This document shows positions 1 to 7,713 of a stretch of 35,783 nucleotides of DNA, piece by piece. The translations under genes were made by a program, and so were the position numbers. Under the pieces are notes generated by a model, which saw only the letters and a program-made list of their open reading frames with translations, made no database searches and was not told the origin of the DNA. The DNA is taken from NCBI GenBank assembly GCA_003246455.1, contig QKAF01000061.1, forward strand, positions 1 through 35,783, read 5' to 3'. The DNA comes from Bacteroidota bacterium. GTDB lineage: Bacteria > Bacteroidota > Ignavibacteria > SZUA-365. The number at the start of each line of letters is the position of its first letter. Positions within the stretch are counted from its first letter, which is position 1.

Positions 1-444
1 GTGGCTGTCGCCGTCGTCACCGCCGACACCTGGGGTACGGAGATCGGCGTGCTCGCCCGGCACCAGCCCCGCAGCGTACTCTCCGGGCGCCGTGTTCCCC
101 CCGGCACCTCGGGCGGGATAACCCTCTCCGGAACGCTGGGCGGCGTGACGGGTGCGCTGATCGTCACCCTCACCGCTCTCCCTTTCATCACACTTTCGCT
201 CCCGCAGATTCTCGCCATCGTCGCCTTCGGTGCGCTGGGCAGTCTGATCGACAGCGCTCTTGGCGCGACAGTGCAGGCGCAGTACCGCTGCCCGTCCTGC
301 GGCAGGAAAACCGAAAAGCCCGTGCACTGCGGCACAGCGGCGGAGCTTACGCGCGGATTTCCCTGGCTGCGCAATGACGCCGTGAACCTCATATCGACCC
401 TTCTCGCCGTCGCCCTGACCGCTGCACTGCTCCTGCTCCGCTAG
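1..444 (+). CDS. DUF92 family integral membrane protein (C-terminal part)
   Basis: The reading frame is open from the first base, so the true start lies upstream and only about 147 C-terminal residues are visible. The segment ADTWGTEIG followed by a VPPGTSGG motif, a hydrophobic stretch (about 49-90), LIDSALGAT, a Cys pair (C97, C100) with H109/C110, and WLRNDAVNL near the end match the DUF92/TMEM19 family. Characterised plant and cyanobacterial members (VTE6) are phytyl-phosphate kinases, and other members are of unknown substrate. A CTP-dependent polyprenyl-phosphate kinase role here is only inference. The hydrophobic segments at about 49-90 and 128-146 indicate an inner-membrane location. 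Family assignment is firm and function is not. Confidence 0.85.
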   Translation: MAVAVVTADTWGTEIGVLARHQPRSVLSGRRVPPGTSGGITLSGTLGGVTGALIVTLTALPFITLSLPQILAIVAFGALGSLIDSALGATVQAQYRCPSCGRKTEKPVHCGTAAELTRGFPWLRNDAVNLISTLLAVALTAALLLLR

Positions 445-731
445 GTAGAATATGCCGCCGACAGGTTCATCTCCTTTTCCGTTCCGATCTGTTCTGCCAT
501 CCGATAACGCGTATACCGGTCGTATGACCTGATATTATTGACATCCCAGTCTTTATTCCCTACCTTCCTTGGTCCACCAGATATTACCTCTCCATAGAGA
601 AAAGACAGGTTCACCCCTGAATCCTGAGAACGTCTGTTTTGGGGATGCGTGCCGCCTTTTGACCGCGTTTTCTCCCCGCCTACGAATCCGCACCTGATCT
701 ACATACTCTTTCACCTTCAGAGGAGGTTCGC
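445..731. other. 287-bp intergenic region
   Basis: No credible gene and no clear terminator for the DUF92 gene were seen. A promoter-like arrangement lies at 537-568, and the last bases (721-726, AGGAGG) are the ribosome binding site of the next gene. A minus-strand open frame at 553-813 has no recognisable content and overlaps the next gene, so it is not called. Confidence 0.5.
537..568 (+). promoter_or_regulatory. Putative Bacteroidota-type promoter
   Basis: ATTG (537-540), a 20-nt spacer and TACCTTCC (561-568) resemble the TTTG-N19-21-TAnnTTTG pattern used by the Bacteroidota primary sigma factor. The match is partial, since the last two bases differ. The same spacing recurs upstream of four other genes here. 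The transcript would carry a leader of roughly 155 nt before the gene at 732. Confidence 0.33.
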
Positions 732-1253
732 ATGACCCTTCGAAGTGTGATGCTTGCAATGCTGTTGATTTGCTGCATCGGTGCGCCGCTTCAGGCGCAA
801 ACGATTCTCGCACGCGACGTGCTCGGCAGCGGCGGCTCCGACATGTCGAACGGGACTCACCGCATCACTGCCACCGTCGGACAGGCTGTCATCGGAACCG
901 CGTCCGGCTCCGCCTGGACTGCCGGCGAGGGATTCTGGTATCGCATTCTATCCGCTCCCAATGCCATCGAAGATCCACCGGCGCTTGTCGCTCGGCCTGT
1001 CCTTCGCCAGAACTATCCGAATCCCTTCAACCCTTCCACCACGATCGAATTCACCCTTCCCGTGCAGGCGCATGTGCGACTCGCACTGTATCGACCGACC
1101 GGACAGCTGCTTCGTGTCCTGATTGACGGCGCGATGTCTGCGGGCATCCACCGGATCCAGTTCGAGGCGGGGATACTGCCCGCCGGGATTTATGTCTGCC
1201 GTCTTACCAGCGGAAAATTCTTCGCTGAGCAGAAGATGGTTCTTCTGAAATAA
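732..1253 (+). CDS. Small secreted protein with T9SS type A sorting domain
   Basis: This is a 173-residue secreted protein. Residues 1-23 form a Sec signal peptide ending QAQ. Residues about 24-75 are a short domain (GSGGSDMSNG, TVGQAVIG, GFWY) seen ahead of sorting domains in FCB proteins. Residues about 91-173 are a T9SS C-terminal sorting domain with YPNPFNPST, an LYRPTGQLLRVL strand, a LPAGIYVCRL turn and a terminal MVLLK. Such domains direct cargo through the outer membrane via PorU/PorV-type machinery. The start is fixed by AGGAGG at 721-726, five bases before the ATG. The next gene begins 50 bp downstream with its own ribosome binding site, suggesting a shared transcript. With little beyond the sorting domain, its specific role is unknown. 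Confidence 0.88.
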   Translation: MTLRSVMLAMLLICCIGAPLQAQTILARDVLGSGGSDMSNGTHRITATVGQAVIGTASGSAWTAGEGFWYRILSAPNAIEDPPALVARPVLRQNYPNPFNPSTTIEFTLPVQAHVRLALYRPTGQLLRVLIDGAMSAGIHRIQFEAGILPAGIYVCRLTSGKFFAEQKMVLLK

Positions 1254-1303
1254 ACATCCAGAAAGTTGTGAAAGGAATCGTCACCGTTTTACAAGGAGAA
1301 ACC

Positions 1304-4066
1304 ATGCGCAGTTCACTGATACTCCTCTTCGCGCTTGCGCTGTTCGCCCTCTGCAGTCCAATTGCCCAGGCGCAGATGCCGCAGACCTTCAGCTACCAGG
1401 GAGTTCTCACAGATGCGGCGGGAACGCCGGTCGCCGACGGCAGCTACACGCTGACGTTCAAGCTCTATGATTCACGCAGCAATCCCACTCACCTCTGGAC
1501 GGAATCGCAGGTGGTTTCCGTCCGGGACGGGGTATTCAATGTGATGATCGGAGCGGTGACGGCCCTGACCCTGCCTTTCGACAAGGGATACTTCCTCGGC
1601 GTCTCAGTGGACGGGGGGTCTGAACTGCTGCCGCGCACCGAACTCGCCGCGGCGCCGTATGCGCTCATGTCCTCACGCGCGGAACTCGCCTCGGGACTCG
1701 AACCCGGTGCGACCGGTGTGGTTACCAGCGTCAATACGATCAGCGGCGACGTCACGCTCGAGGGCGGCGGCGCCACGACCGTGACACGCGCCGGAAGCAA
1801 AATCACCATCAGTTCATCCGGTGGTTCCGGCGGAACGGGAATCCAGGGCGTGCAGAACACCGACGGGACGATGACCGTGCAGAATCCGAATGGCCCGGTC
1901 GCAACAATTGGTCTCGCCGACAACGGCATCCCGGGCGGAAAGCTGCAGGACGGAAGTGTTCGCGAGTCCAAACTGGCCGCAGGCAGCGTGAGTGCGGCGA
2001 AAATCCCGCAGGGACAGGTCGTCAAAAGCCTCGACGTGAACGGCACGCAGCTGCGCGACGACGTGGTGCTCGAAGCCGGCACGAATGTGACGCTCACGCC
2101 CAGCGGGAACAAGGTGACGATCTCTGCCGCGGGCGGAAGCGGGGGCACGGGAATCCAGGGCGTGCAGAACACCGACGGGACCATCGCGGTACAGAACTCG
2201 AACGGTCCTGTCGCAACCATCGGCGTAGCGGATAATGCGGTGAGCACCACCAAGCTCGCCGACAATGCCGTGACGTCGACGAAGATCGCTCCTGGTCAGA
2301 TCGTCTCCGGCGTGCGCGTGGGCACGGTGACATTGAAAGACGAAGTAATACTCGCGGCGGGAAGCAACGTGACCCTCAGTCCGAGCGGCAGCTCGGTCAC
2401 CATTTCCGCCATTGGCGGAAGCGGCGGTTCGGGAATCCAGGCCGTACAGAATCTAAATGGTACGCTGGATATCCAGAACGGGACGGGACCGATCGCGACG
2501 ATCAACGTCGCGGCCAACGGCATCGGCAGCGCCCATATCGCCGACGATGCGGTGACCGGCGCCAAACTCGCGGATGGCGCGGTGACTGCCACCAAACTGG
2601 CGAACGGAGTCCTCCCGACTTCACTTCCGCCCAGCGGGGCGGCCGGTGGTGATCTGACTGGTACCTATCCCGATCCCGCTATTGCGTCGGATGCCGTGAC
2701 CAGTTCCAAGATCAGTGACGGCACAATCGCCACCGCGGACCTGGCGGATGCCTCTGTCACTCCGGCCAAGATAAACGGTTCGTCTGCGAGCAACGGCCAG
2801 GTGCTCAGTTGGAACGGTACGGATGTGGCGTGGACTACGCCGTCTTCGGGTGGAATCAGCGGTTCCGGAACGGCGAATCAGGTCGCTTTGTGGAGTGGAT
2901 CAGCCGCCGTCACCGGCAGCACGAATCTGGTGTATTCTGGCAGCAAACTCGGCGTCGGAACAGGCAGTCCGTCAGCAACTCTGCACGTCTCCGGGAATGA
3001 CGGTCTTCTGGCGCAGGGAAACCTGAGTGGCGGATCAGCTTTGAACCTGGGTTCCGGAACTCGGATGCATTGGTATCCCAAAAAAGCGGCATTTCGAGCC
3101 GGGAGCGTATTGGGATCGCTTTGGGATGATGCGAGCATTGGGAACTCCTCCGTCGCGTTCGGAGAATCTTCGACAGCCAGTGGTGCAAGTTCTACGGCGA
3201 TGGGAGGGTATACAACTGCCAGCGGTGCGGGTTCTACGGCGATGGGACATTCGACGACAGCCAGCGGCATCTATTCCACTGCCATAGGGTCTTCTACGTC
3301 GGCCAGTGGACAGAACTCCCTTGCGACCGGTTTATTCACCGATGCGAGCGGTGCGTCGTCCACAGCTCTCGGATATTATACAACGGCCAGCGGAGATCGG
3401 TCAACCGCGTTGGGATGCCTGGTTTCAACCAACAGTCTCACCGGTGTTTTCATGATCGGTGACGCGAGTGCGACCTCCGCCTTTACCGCAAGTTCCATAA
3501 ACAAGTTCTATGCGCGTTTTGCGAATGGCTACGACCTGTTTACCAACTCTGCTGGAACGATCGGCGTGAGGGTGGCTTCCAATGGCAATTCCTGGACCAG
3601 CATCTCCGACTCCACAAAAAAGGAGGGCTTCCGCAGCGTCGACGGAGAATCCGTCCTGCGGCACTTCAGCCAGCTCCGTCTCGGCAGCTGGAATTACAGG
3701 CAGCAGGATCCGACGCAGTACCGACACTACGGACCCATGGCGCAGGAGTGGTTCGCCGCTTTCGGTCATGACGGCGTCGGCACGATAGGAAACGACACCA
3801 CGCTCGCCACAGCCGACGTCGACGGCATCATCTGCATCGCGATTCAGGCGCTGGAGAAGCGGACCACCGAGTTGAAAAAGACTTCCGCGCAGCTCGAGAA
3901 AACGAATGCGGAACTCGCCAGGGTAAAGGAGCGCAACCGCGATCGCGATGCGTTGCTCGAGCGGCTGCTGCACCGCGTCGCCGCCCTGGAGCAGGCCTCA
4001 ACCAAAGAGCGCAACGCTGGTGCAGTCTCCACCAAACAGGCCTCGCTCGTCGAAGAGCAACGGTAA
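1304..4066 (+). CDS. Repeat-rich surface fibre protein with YadA-like head and peptidase S74 chaperone tail
   Basis: This 920-residue secreted protein probably forms an oligomeric surface fibre. The start at 1304 has AAGGAG at 1293-1298 and gives a clean signal peptide (cleavage after AQA, about residue 24); a GTG at 1268 lies 36 bp upstream and lacks these. After a domain starting FSYQGVLTD (residues about 28-125), three ~95-residue repeats with GGSGGTGIQGVQN cores follow (bases 1721-2617). Next come tandem 14-residue STAMG/TTASG units like YadA/Hep_Hag heads (3143-3418). The C-terminus carries a peptidase S74 domain beginning SDSTKK, followed by a long coiled coil (ALEKRTTELKK to RVAALEQ). 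In phage endosialidase tails this domain trimerises the fibre and then cuts itself off with a Ser-Lys dyad, and the Ser/Lys spacing is preserved here. There is no T9SS signal, so the surface export route is unclear. Confidence 0.85.
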   Translation: MRSSLILLFALALFALCSPIAQAQMPQTFSYQGVLTDAAGTPVADGSYTLTFKLYDSRSNPTHLWTESQVVSVRDGVFNVMIGAVTALTLPFDKGYFLGVSVDGGSELLPRTELAAAPYALMSSRAELASGLEPGATGVVTSVNTISGDVTLEGGGATTVTRAGSKITISSSGGSGGTGIQGVQNTDGTMTVQNPNGPVATIGLADNGIPGGKLQDGSVRESKLAAGSVSAAKIPQGQVVKSLDVNGTQLRDDVVLEAGTNVTLTPSGNKVTISAAGGSGGTGIQGVQNTDGTIAVQNSNGPVATIGVADNAVSTTKLADNAVTSTKIAPGQIVSGVRVGTVTLKDEVILAAGSNVTLSPSGSSVTISAIGGSGGSGIQAVQNLNGTLDIQNGTGPIATINVAANGIGSAHIADDAVTGAKLADGAVTATKLANGVLPTSLPPSGAAGGDLTGTYPDPAIASDAVTSSKISDGTIATADLADASVTPAKINGSSASNGQVLSWNGTDVAWTTPSSGGISGSGTANQVALWSGSAAVTGSTNLVYSGSKLGVGTGSPSATLHVSGNDGLLAQGNLSGGSALNLGSGTRMHWYPKKAAFRAGSVLGSLWDDASIGNSSVAFGESSTASGASSTAMGGYTTASGAGSTAMGHSTTASGIYSTAIGSSTSASGQNSLATGLFTDASGASSTALGYYTTASGDRSTALGCLVSTNSLTGVFMIGDASATSAFTASSINKFYARFANGYDLFTNSAGTIGVRVASNGNSWTSISDSTKKEGFRSVDGESVLRHFSQLRLGSWNYRQQDPTQYRHYGPMAQEWFAAFGHDGVGTIGNDTTLATADVDGIICIAIQALEKRTTELKKTSAQLEKTNAELARVKERNRDRDALLERLLHRVAALEQASTKERNAGAVSTKQASLVEEQR
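1721..2617 (+). repeat. Three tandem ~95-codon repeats in the surface fibre gene
   Basis: Units run about 1721-2017, 2018-2299 and 2300-2617. Each has a beta-rich start (xxVTLxxGxNVTLxPSG), a GGSGGTGIQGVQN core, NGPVATI, and a run of short LADNAVTxxKIA segments. DNA identity is highest in the core, where 1841-1875 and 2148-2182 are nearly the same. This fits expansion by unequal recombination within the gene. Confidence 0.85.
3143..3418 (+). repeat. Tandem 42-bp repeats encoding YadA/Hep_Hag-like head units
   Basis: Six to seven 14-residue units of the form S-STAMG-xx-TTASGA follow one another. This is the pattern of left-handed beta-roll heads in trimeric adhesins. Units differ at a few codons (TAMG, TAIG, LATG, TALG). 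Confidence 0.85.
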
Positions 4067-4088
4067 ACCGCATCGAACCCTCTCCATG

Positions 4089-4120
4089 AAGAGGAGATCC
4101 GCGAGGGTCTCCTCTTTCCT
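4089..4120 (+). terminator. Rho-independent terminator after the surface fibre gene
   Basis: A 12-bp stem (4089-4100 with 4105-4116, one G-T wobble) closes a GCGA tetraloop and is followed by a short pyrimidine tail (TCCTT). The stem is strong and the T-tract is poor. Confidence 0.6.
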
Positions 4121-4128
4121 TAATAACC

Positions 4129-4155
4129 CAATCTGTGCAATCTGTGTAATCCGTG
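4129..4155. repeat. Three tandem imperfect 9-bp repeats (CAATCTGTG)
   Basis: CAATCTGTG (4129-4137), CAATCTGTG (4138-4146) and TAATCCGTG (4147-4155) lie directly downstream of the hairpin and upstream of the lipoprotein gene. No function can be assigned. It may be a copy of a dispersed intergenic repeat. Confidence 0.7.
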
Positions 4156-4249
4156 GTTACTCTTCCGCGTGCATCTCTACACTCCCAATTTCCCCTTTCG
4201 CATCTCCGGCTGGAAACGTATGTTATCCGGATACGGATTTTCTTCGCAC

Positions 4250-5260
4250 ATGCATTTCACCAGCCACAAAATATTGCCGCGCCGCCGCCTGCTGCTCGTC
4301 CTCGGCATCATGCTGCTGTTCGTTGCCGCGGGTTGCGAACGCGAACGCATCGTCGATCCGGGGCCGGACGAACTCGCGCCCCTGCCGCCGGCGGGAATGC
4401 TCGTCGAGGGTGCGCATGACGGGTATATTTTCATCAGTTGGATCACCAACAAGGAAACCGACCTGCGGGGCTATATTGTCTACCGCGCAGAAGAAGGAGA
4501 CCCCGCACGTTTTGACGCGGTGGATACGGTCACGGTATTCTACTTCATCGACGTACAGCGCAGCTACGACACGACCTACTCGTATTTCGTCACCGCATTC
4601 GATGAAAGCGGAAACGAAAGCCCGCCGTCCGACACCGTGACGGCGCGGTCACGCAACGTCTATCCCCCGGACCCCCCCCTCGATATCAACGTCAACGGAT
4701 TCAACGACGGCTCGCGGCGCATGATGCTGCTCGCGTGGAGTTCCGTCGACGAAGCCGATCTCGCCGGATACAGGATCTATCGATCCGATTCTCCGTTCGA
4801 TTCCGCCGACCCCTCGCTGCTCGCTGCGGAGAGCACCTCGGCATTTTACGACGATCTCTCCGTGACAGAGATCGGACGCGGATTCTACTATGCGGTCACG
4901 GCCGTGGATCGCGGCGGACTCGAAAGCACGCTCTCGCGGTCCGCATACGACTATATCGCTTCCCGCCCACTCCTCGTTTCGCCGAGCGAAAACGGCTACG
5001 CAGACGCATACCCGCTCCTGCGCTGGCTCCGCGTCCCGGAAGCCGCGGCATATCTTCTCACCGTGTCGGTCTCGGAGAACACCGGACAGGTCTGGGCAAA
5101 GATCGTGACGGCGGACGGAAGCGACACCCTGTCGTTCCGATACTCCGGCCCCGGGCTCAGCGCCGGCGAAACATACTACTGGCGCGTCTCTTCGGTGACC
5201 GCCGAGAACGGAAATCCCAACGGCATCTCCGACGCATGGCGCTTTCAGATACGCAATTGA
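4250..5260 (+). CDS. Fibronectin type III-domain lipoprotein
   Basis: This protein of about 336 residues is probably envelope-anchored. The N-terminus has basic residues (R11-R13), a hydrophobic core and a lipobox-like VAAGC with the candidate lipidated Cys29. The rest reads as two fibronectin type III modules (one with DLRGYIVYRA and SYFVTAFDESGNES, one with DLAGYRIYRSD and FYYAVTAVDRGG) and a third beta-sandwich (PLLRWLRVPEAAAYLLTV, GETYYWRV). The start is uncertain. Earlier in-frame ATGs exist at 4169 and 4220, none with a good ribosome binding site, and 4250 gives the most normal signal peptide. Its 3' end overlaps the next gene by 25 bp, implying translational coupling with the barrel-like protein. 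A ligand- or partner-binding role is inference. Confidence 0.82.
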   Translation: MHFTSHKILPRRRLLLVLGIMLLFVAAGCERERIVDPGPDELAPLPPAGMLVEGAHDGYIFISWITNKETDLRGYIVYRAEEGDPARFDAVDTVTVFYFIDVQRSYDTTYSYFVTAFDESGNESPPSDTVTARSRNVYPPDPPLDINVNGFNDGSRRMMLLAWSSVDEADLAGYRIYRSDSPFDSADPSLLAAESTSAFYDDLSVTEIGRGFYYAVTAVDRGGLESTLSRSAYDYIASRPLLVSPSENGYADAYPLLRWLRVPEAAAYLLTVSVSENTGQVWAKIVTADGSDTLSFRYSGPGLSAGETYYWRVSSVTAENGNPNGISDAWRFQIRN

Positions 5261-7197
5261 GCCGGAGTGCCGTGCGTCTCGGTCCGTCGCTTGCGGCGAT
5301 GCTGCTTATCGGGCTGACCATCCTCACGCACACTGCGCATGCGCAATTCACGCCTGACGACACGGCGGCGGCCGACAGCAGCGGTGCGTTCGGCGGACCC
5401 GGTTCGCTCACGTTCGGCTTCGAACGCAACGTCAATACCTACCTCTGGGACTTCATGGGAAACTGGCGTGCGGGCACGGGTCCATGTCGTGTCACCGCGG
5501 ATGAGCGATTTCAGCGGACGCTGATCCGGACCGACCGCAGCACGGTCAAGGACGAACAGAGTCTCAACCTCGGGGCGGAACACGATCTGTCGAAGCAGGT
5601 GGCCCTGACCGCGTCGTTTTCTTCGTTCATCTTTTCCGACAACCGCGCCCTCGCTCTGAACGATCTCTCCACCAACAAAGCGCTGTTCGGTACGCGGTGG
5701 ACTCCCCTGCCGCAGTTCCAGGTCACTCCCATGGCCGGCGTGAGCTTCGACAATCAGCAGGGTATCGACGATCGCGGGTTCATGTATTCCGCGACCGCGA
5801 GACTGCAGGATCTGACCATCGGACGAACGGCCGCACAGGCGGAACTGTACTCCTCCGCCGAGTATATCGATCCCCGTTTTCAGCAGGAACACCGTGGGTC
5901 TGCCGACTTCTTCGCACAGTTCGCCGAGGAAGGGCTCAACCGCACCCAGCTGCAGTTCCGTTCGGTGCGGAGGGAATTCTACCTTCCCTACGACTCCTCG
6001 CTCGACGCCACCCGCGGCGTCGCCTTTCCGATCGAATCGCGCGACGAACGCATCGTCACGCTGAGCAATGCCCTGCAGTATCAGATGCTCCGTACGCTTC
6101 GTCTCGCCGCCAACGTGGACGTCACCCAGCGGGATATCGCGCGCACGCGTCCGGTGAGGAATCCGAATGAAGCGGTCCCGTTCTTCGACGCCGATATCAG
6201 CGAATTCCGACTCAACGGAAACCTGCTCCTGCTGTACGACAACCGGGAAGGAACGACGGGACAGCTGCGCATGGAACTCAATGAGCGCGAAGAAGTCCAC
6301 GAAATCCAATCCTTCGACGGCGCGAGCGCGACGTCCTTTTCCCGACAGCAGTCACTCGAGCAGCAGAAGAACAACACCATCGAGCAGGCACAGCTGGGAT
6401 TGCAGCTCTCGCATGCGCTGACCGACCGCGATACCCTCTGGCTGTCCGCCTCGACCGTGAAGCTGCAGTACGATACTCCGAGCGAAGACAATTACGACGA
6501 TCGCGACGAGCTGTTTGTCCTCGCCGGATTGCGCTGGGCGCATCGTTTCAGTCCCGTCTTCCACGCCTCCGTTGCGGGGGACGTCAACCTGCGCCATACC
6601 GTGTTCATTTTCGCGGAGCGATCTGCGAACAATACATGGAACCGCGTCATACGCCTCTCTCCTGCCACGGAGCTGCGTCTCGGACCGTCGTTCGTCAGCC
6701 GGAACGCGGCGGAGGTCGTCGCGAATTATACCGTGTACGATTTCGAAACCCCCGGACAGTCGCAGCGCAGCTTTTCGCTGCGCCAGCTCACGCTCAGCGA
6801 TTCATCACTGCTGCGGCTCGGCGACGTCATATGGGCCGAAGCACAGATTCACCTCCGGTTCTATGAGCGCGGCGAACTGCGCTGGTCGGCGTTCACGCTG
6901 CGGCCCCTGCAGTATTTCGACGAGCGCACCTTTTCGCTCTCGTTCCTCCGCCTCGGCGAACGCCTCCGGGCCGCACTGGGCTTTCGCCTGTTCGAGCAGC
7001 GCCGGTACGGGTACGACGGTCTTACGCGGAAGGCCGCCGGGACGCTTCGCAGCTACGGACCCACCGCCAGCATGCGGCTCCGGCTCACTCCTTTCACGGA
7101 CGTACTCGCAGAAGGCTGGTATCAGCTTACCTCGGAGAACAGGAGCGAGACCCGCGCGACGCCGAACGTATCATTGCGCGTCATCTGGAATCTGTGA
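5236..7197 (+). CDS. Predicted outer-membrane beta-barrel protein, unknown function
   Basis: This is a 653-residue secreted protein that I cannot place in a named family. The ATG at 5236 lies inside the end of the lipoprotein gene and gives a signal peptide with an AHA cleavage motif at about 34-36. The open frame extends further upstream, but only in the shadow of the lipoprotein gene. The mature region is rich in alternating polar/hydrophobic strands with turn residues (for example LNLGAEHDLSKQVALTASFS, ELRLGPSFVSRNAAEVVANY), ending in VSLRVIWNL, as expected of a barrel inserted by the BAM machinery. There is no T9SS domain or TonB-plug motif. Coupling with the fibronectin-III lipoprotein suggests the two act as an outer-membrane pair. 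Confidence 0.75.
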   Translation: MALSDTQLSRSAVRLGPSLAAMLLIGLTILTHTAHAQFTPDDTAAADSSGAFGGPGSLTFGFERNVNTYLWDFMGNWRAGTGPCRVTADERFQRTLIRTDRSTVKDEQSLNLGAEHDLSKQVALTASFSSFIFSDNRALALNDLSTNKALFGTRWTPLPQFQVTPMAGVSFDNQQGIDDRGFMYSATARLQDLTIGRTAAQAELYSSAEYIDPRFQQEHRGSADFFAQFAEEGLNRTQLQFRSVRREFYLPYDSSLDATRGVAFPIESRDERIVTLSNALQYQMLRTLRLAANVDVTQRDIARTRPVRNPNEAVPFFDADISEFRLNGNLLLLYDNREGTTGQLRMELNEREEVHEIQSFDGASATSFSRQQSLEQQKNNTIEQAQLGLQLSHALTDRDTLWLSASTVKLQYDTPSEDNYDDRDELFVLAGLRWAHRFSPVFHASVAGDVNLRHTVFIFAERSANNTWNRVIRLSPATELRLGPSFVSRNAAEVVANYTVYDFETPGQSQRSFSLRQLTLSDSSLLRLGDVIWAEAQIHLRFYERGELRWSAFTLRPLQYFDERTFSLSFLRLGERLRAALGFRLFEQRRYGYDGLTRKAAGTLRSYGPTASMRLRLTPFTDVLAEGWYQLTSENRSETRATPNVSLRVIWNL

Positions 7198-7270
7198 CCG
7201 GGATTGCCTACTTTACAGACCCGAATTCATCGCGTCTAAGCAGGAGACCCACCATCTGAGCGACGCCGTT

Positions 7271-7687
7271 TTGAATAAAGTCATCAGCATTCCGAGTGTT
7301 CGATCGAACATTCGCATCGTCGAGGCATTTGTTCTCGAACTGAACGATGCGCTCGACCTCGAGGAATCCATCCTCGACCGGATCATGATTTCCATCACCG
7401 AGGTCGTGAACAACGGCATCATACACGGAAACAAATCGGATCCGAAAAAACAGGTGCATCTCAGCTGCACCTGCTATGACGACCATATCGATTTCTCAGT
7501 GCGGGACGAGGGGGGCGGCTTTCATCCCGATGATCTGCCGGACCCGCTCGATGAAAACAATCTTCTCAAGGAAGGGGGCCGCGGCGTCCTGATCATCCGT
7601 TCGATGATGGACGTGGTCGAGTTCCGCCAGGCGGAGAACGGAATGGAAGTTTTCCTCAGCATCCGTCGCGCACCCTTGGCTCCCTGA
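7271..7687 (+). CDS. RsbW/SpoIIAB-type anti-sigma factor ATPase (HATPase_c_2)
   Basis: This 138-residue single-domain GHKL ATPase has the features of serine-kinase anti-sigma factors. It shows an N-box (E44, N48 and the HGN turn), a G1 box (RDEGGGF, D79) and a G2 box (EGGRGVLII, 101-109). Such proteins bind a sigma factor or phosphorylate an STAS anti-anti-sigma partner. Neither partner is in this window. The start is a TTG at 7271, chosen because it yields the family-typical N-terminal strand NKVISIPSV. No ATG or GTG exists in frame after the previous gene. An AGGAG at 7242-7246 would instead suit a CTG at 7256. The gene lies 26 bp before fbp and may be cotranscribed with it. Confidence 0.85.
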   Translation: MNKVISIPSVRSNIRIVEAFVLELNDALDLEESILDRIMISITEVVNNGIIHGNKSDPKKQVHLSCTCYDDHIDFSVRDEGGGFHPDDLPDPLDENNLLKEGGRGVLIIRSMMDVVEFRQAENGMEVFLSIRRAPLAP

Positions 7688-7713
7688 TTCTTCGTACCAC
7701 CACAGGATCACGC

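Noticed and set aside
553-813. A minus-strand frame of 86 codons upstream of the first T9SS gene
   Set aside because: It overlaps the real gene and its ribosome binding site, and the sequence is basic and unstructured with no ribosome binding site noted.
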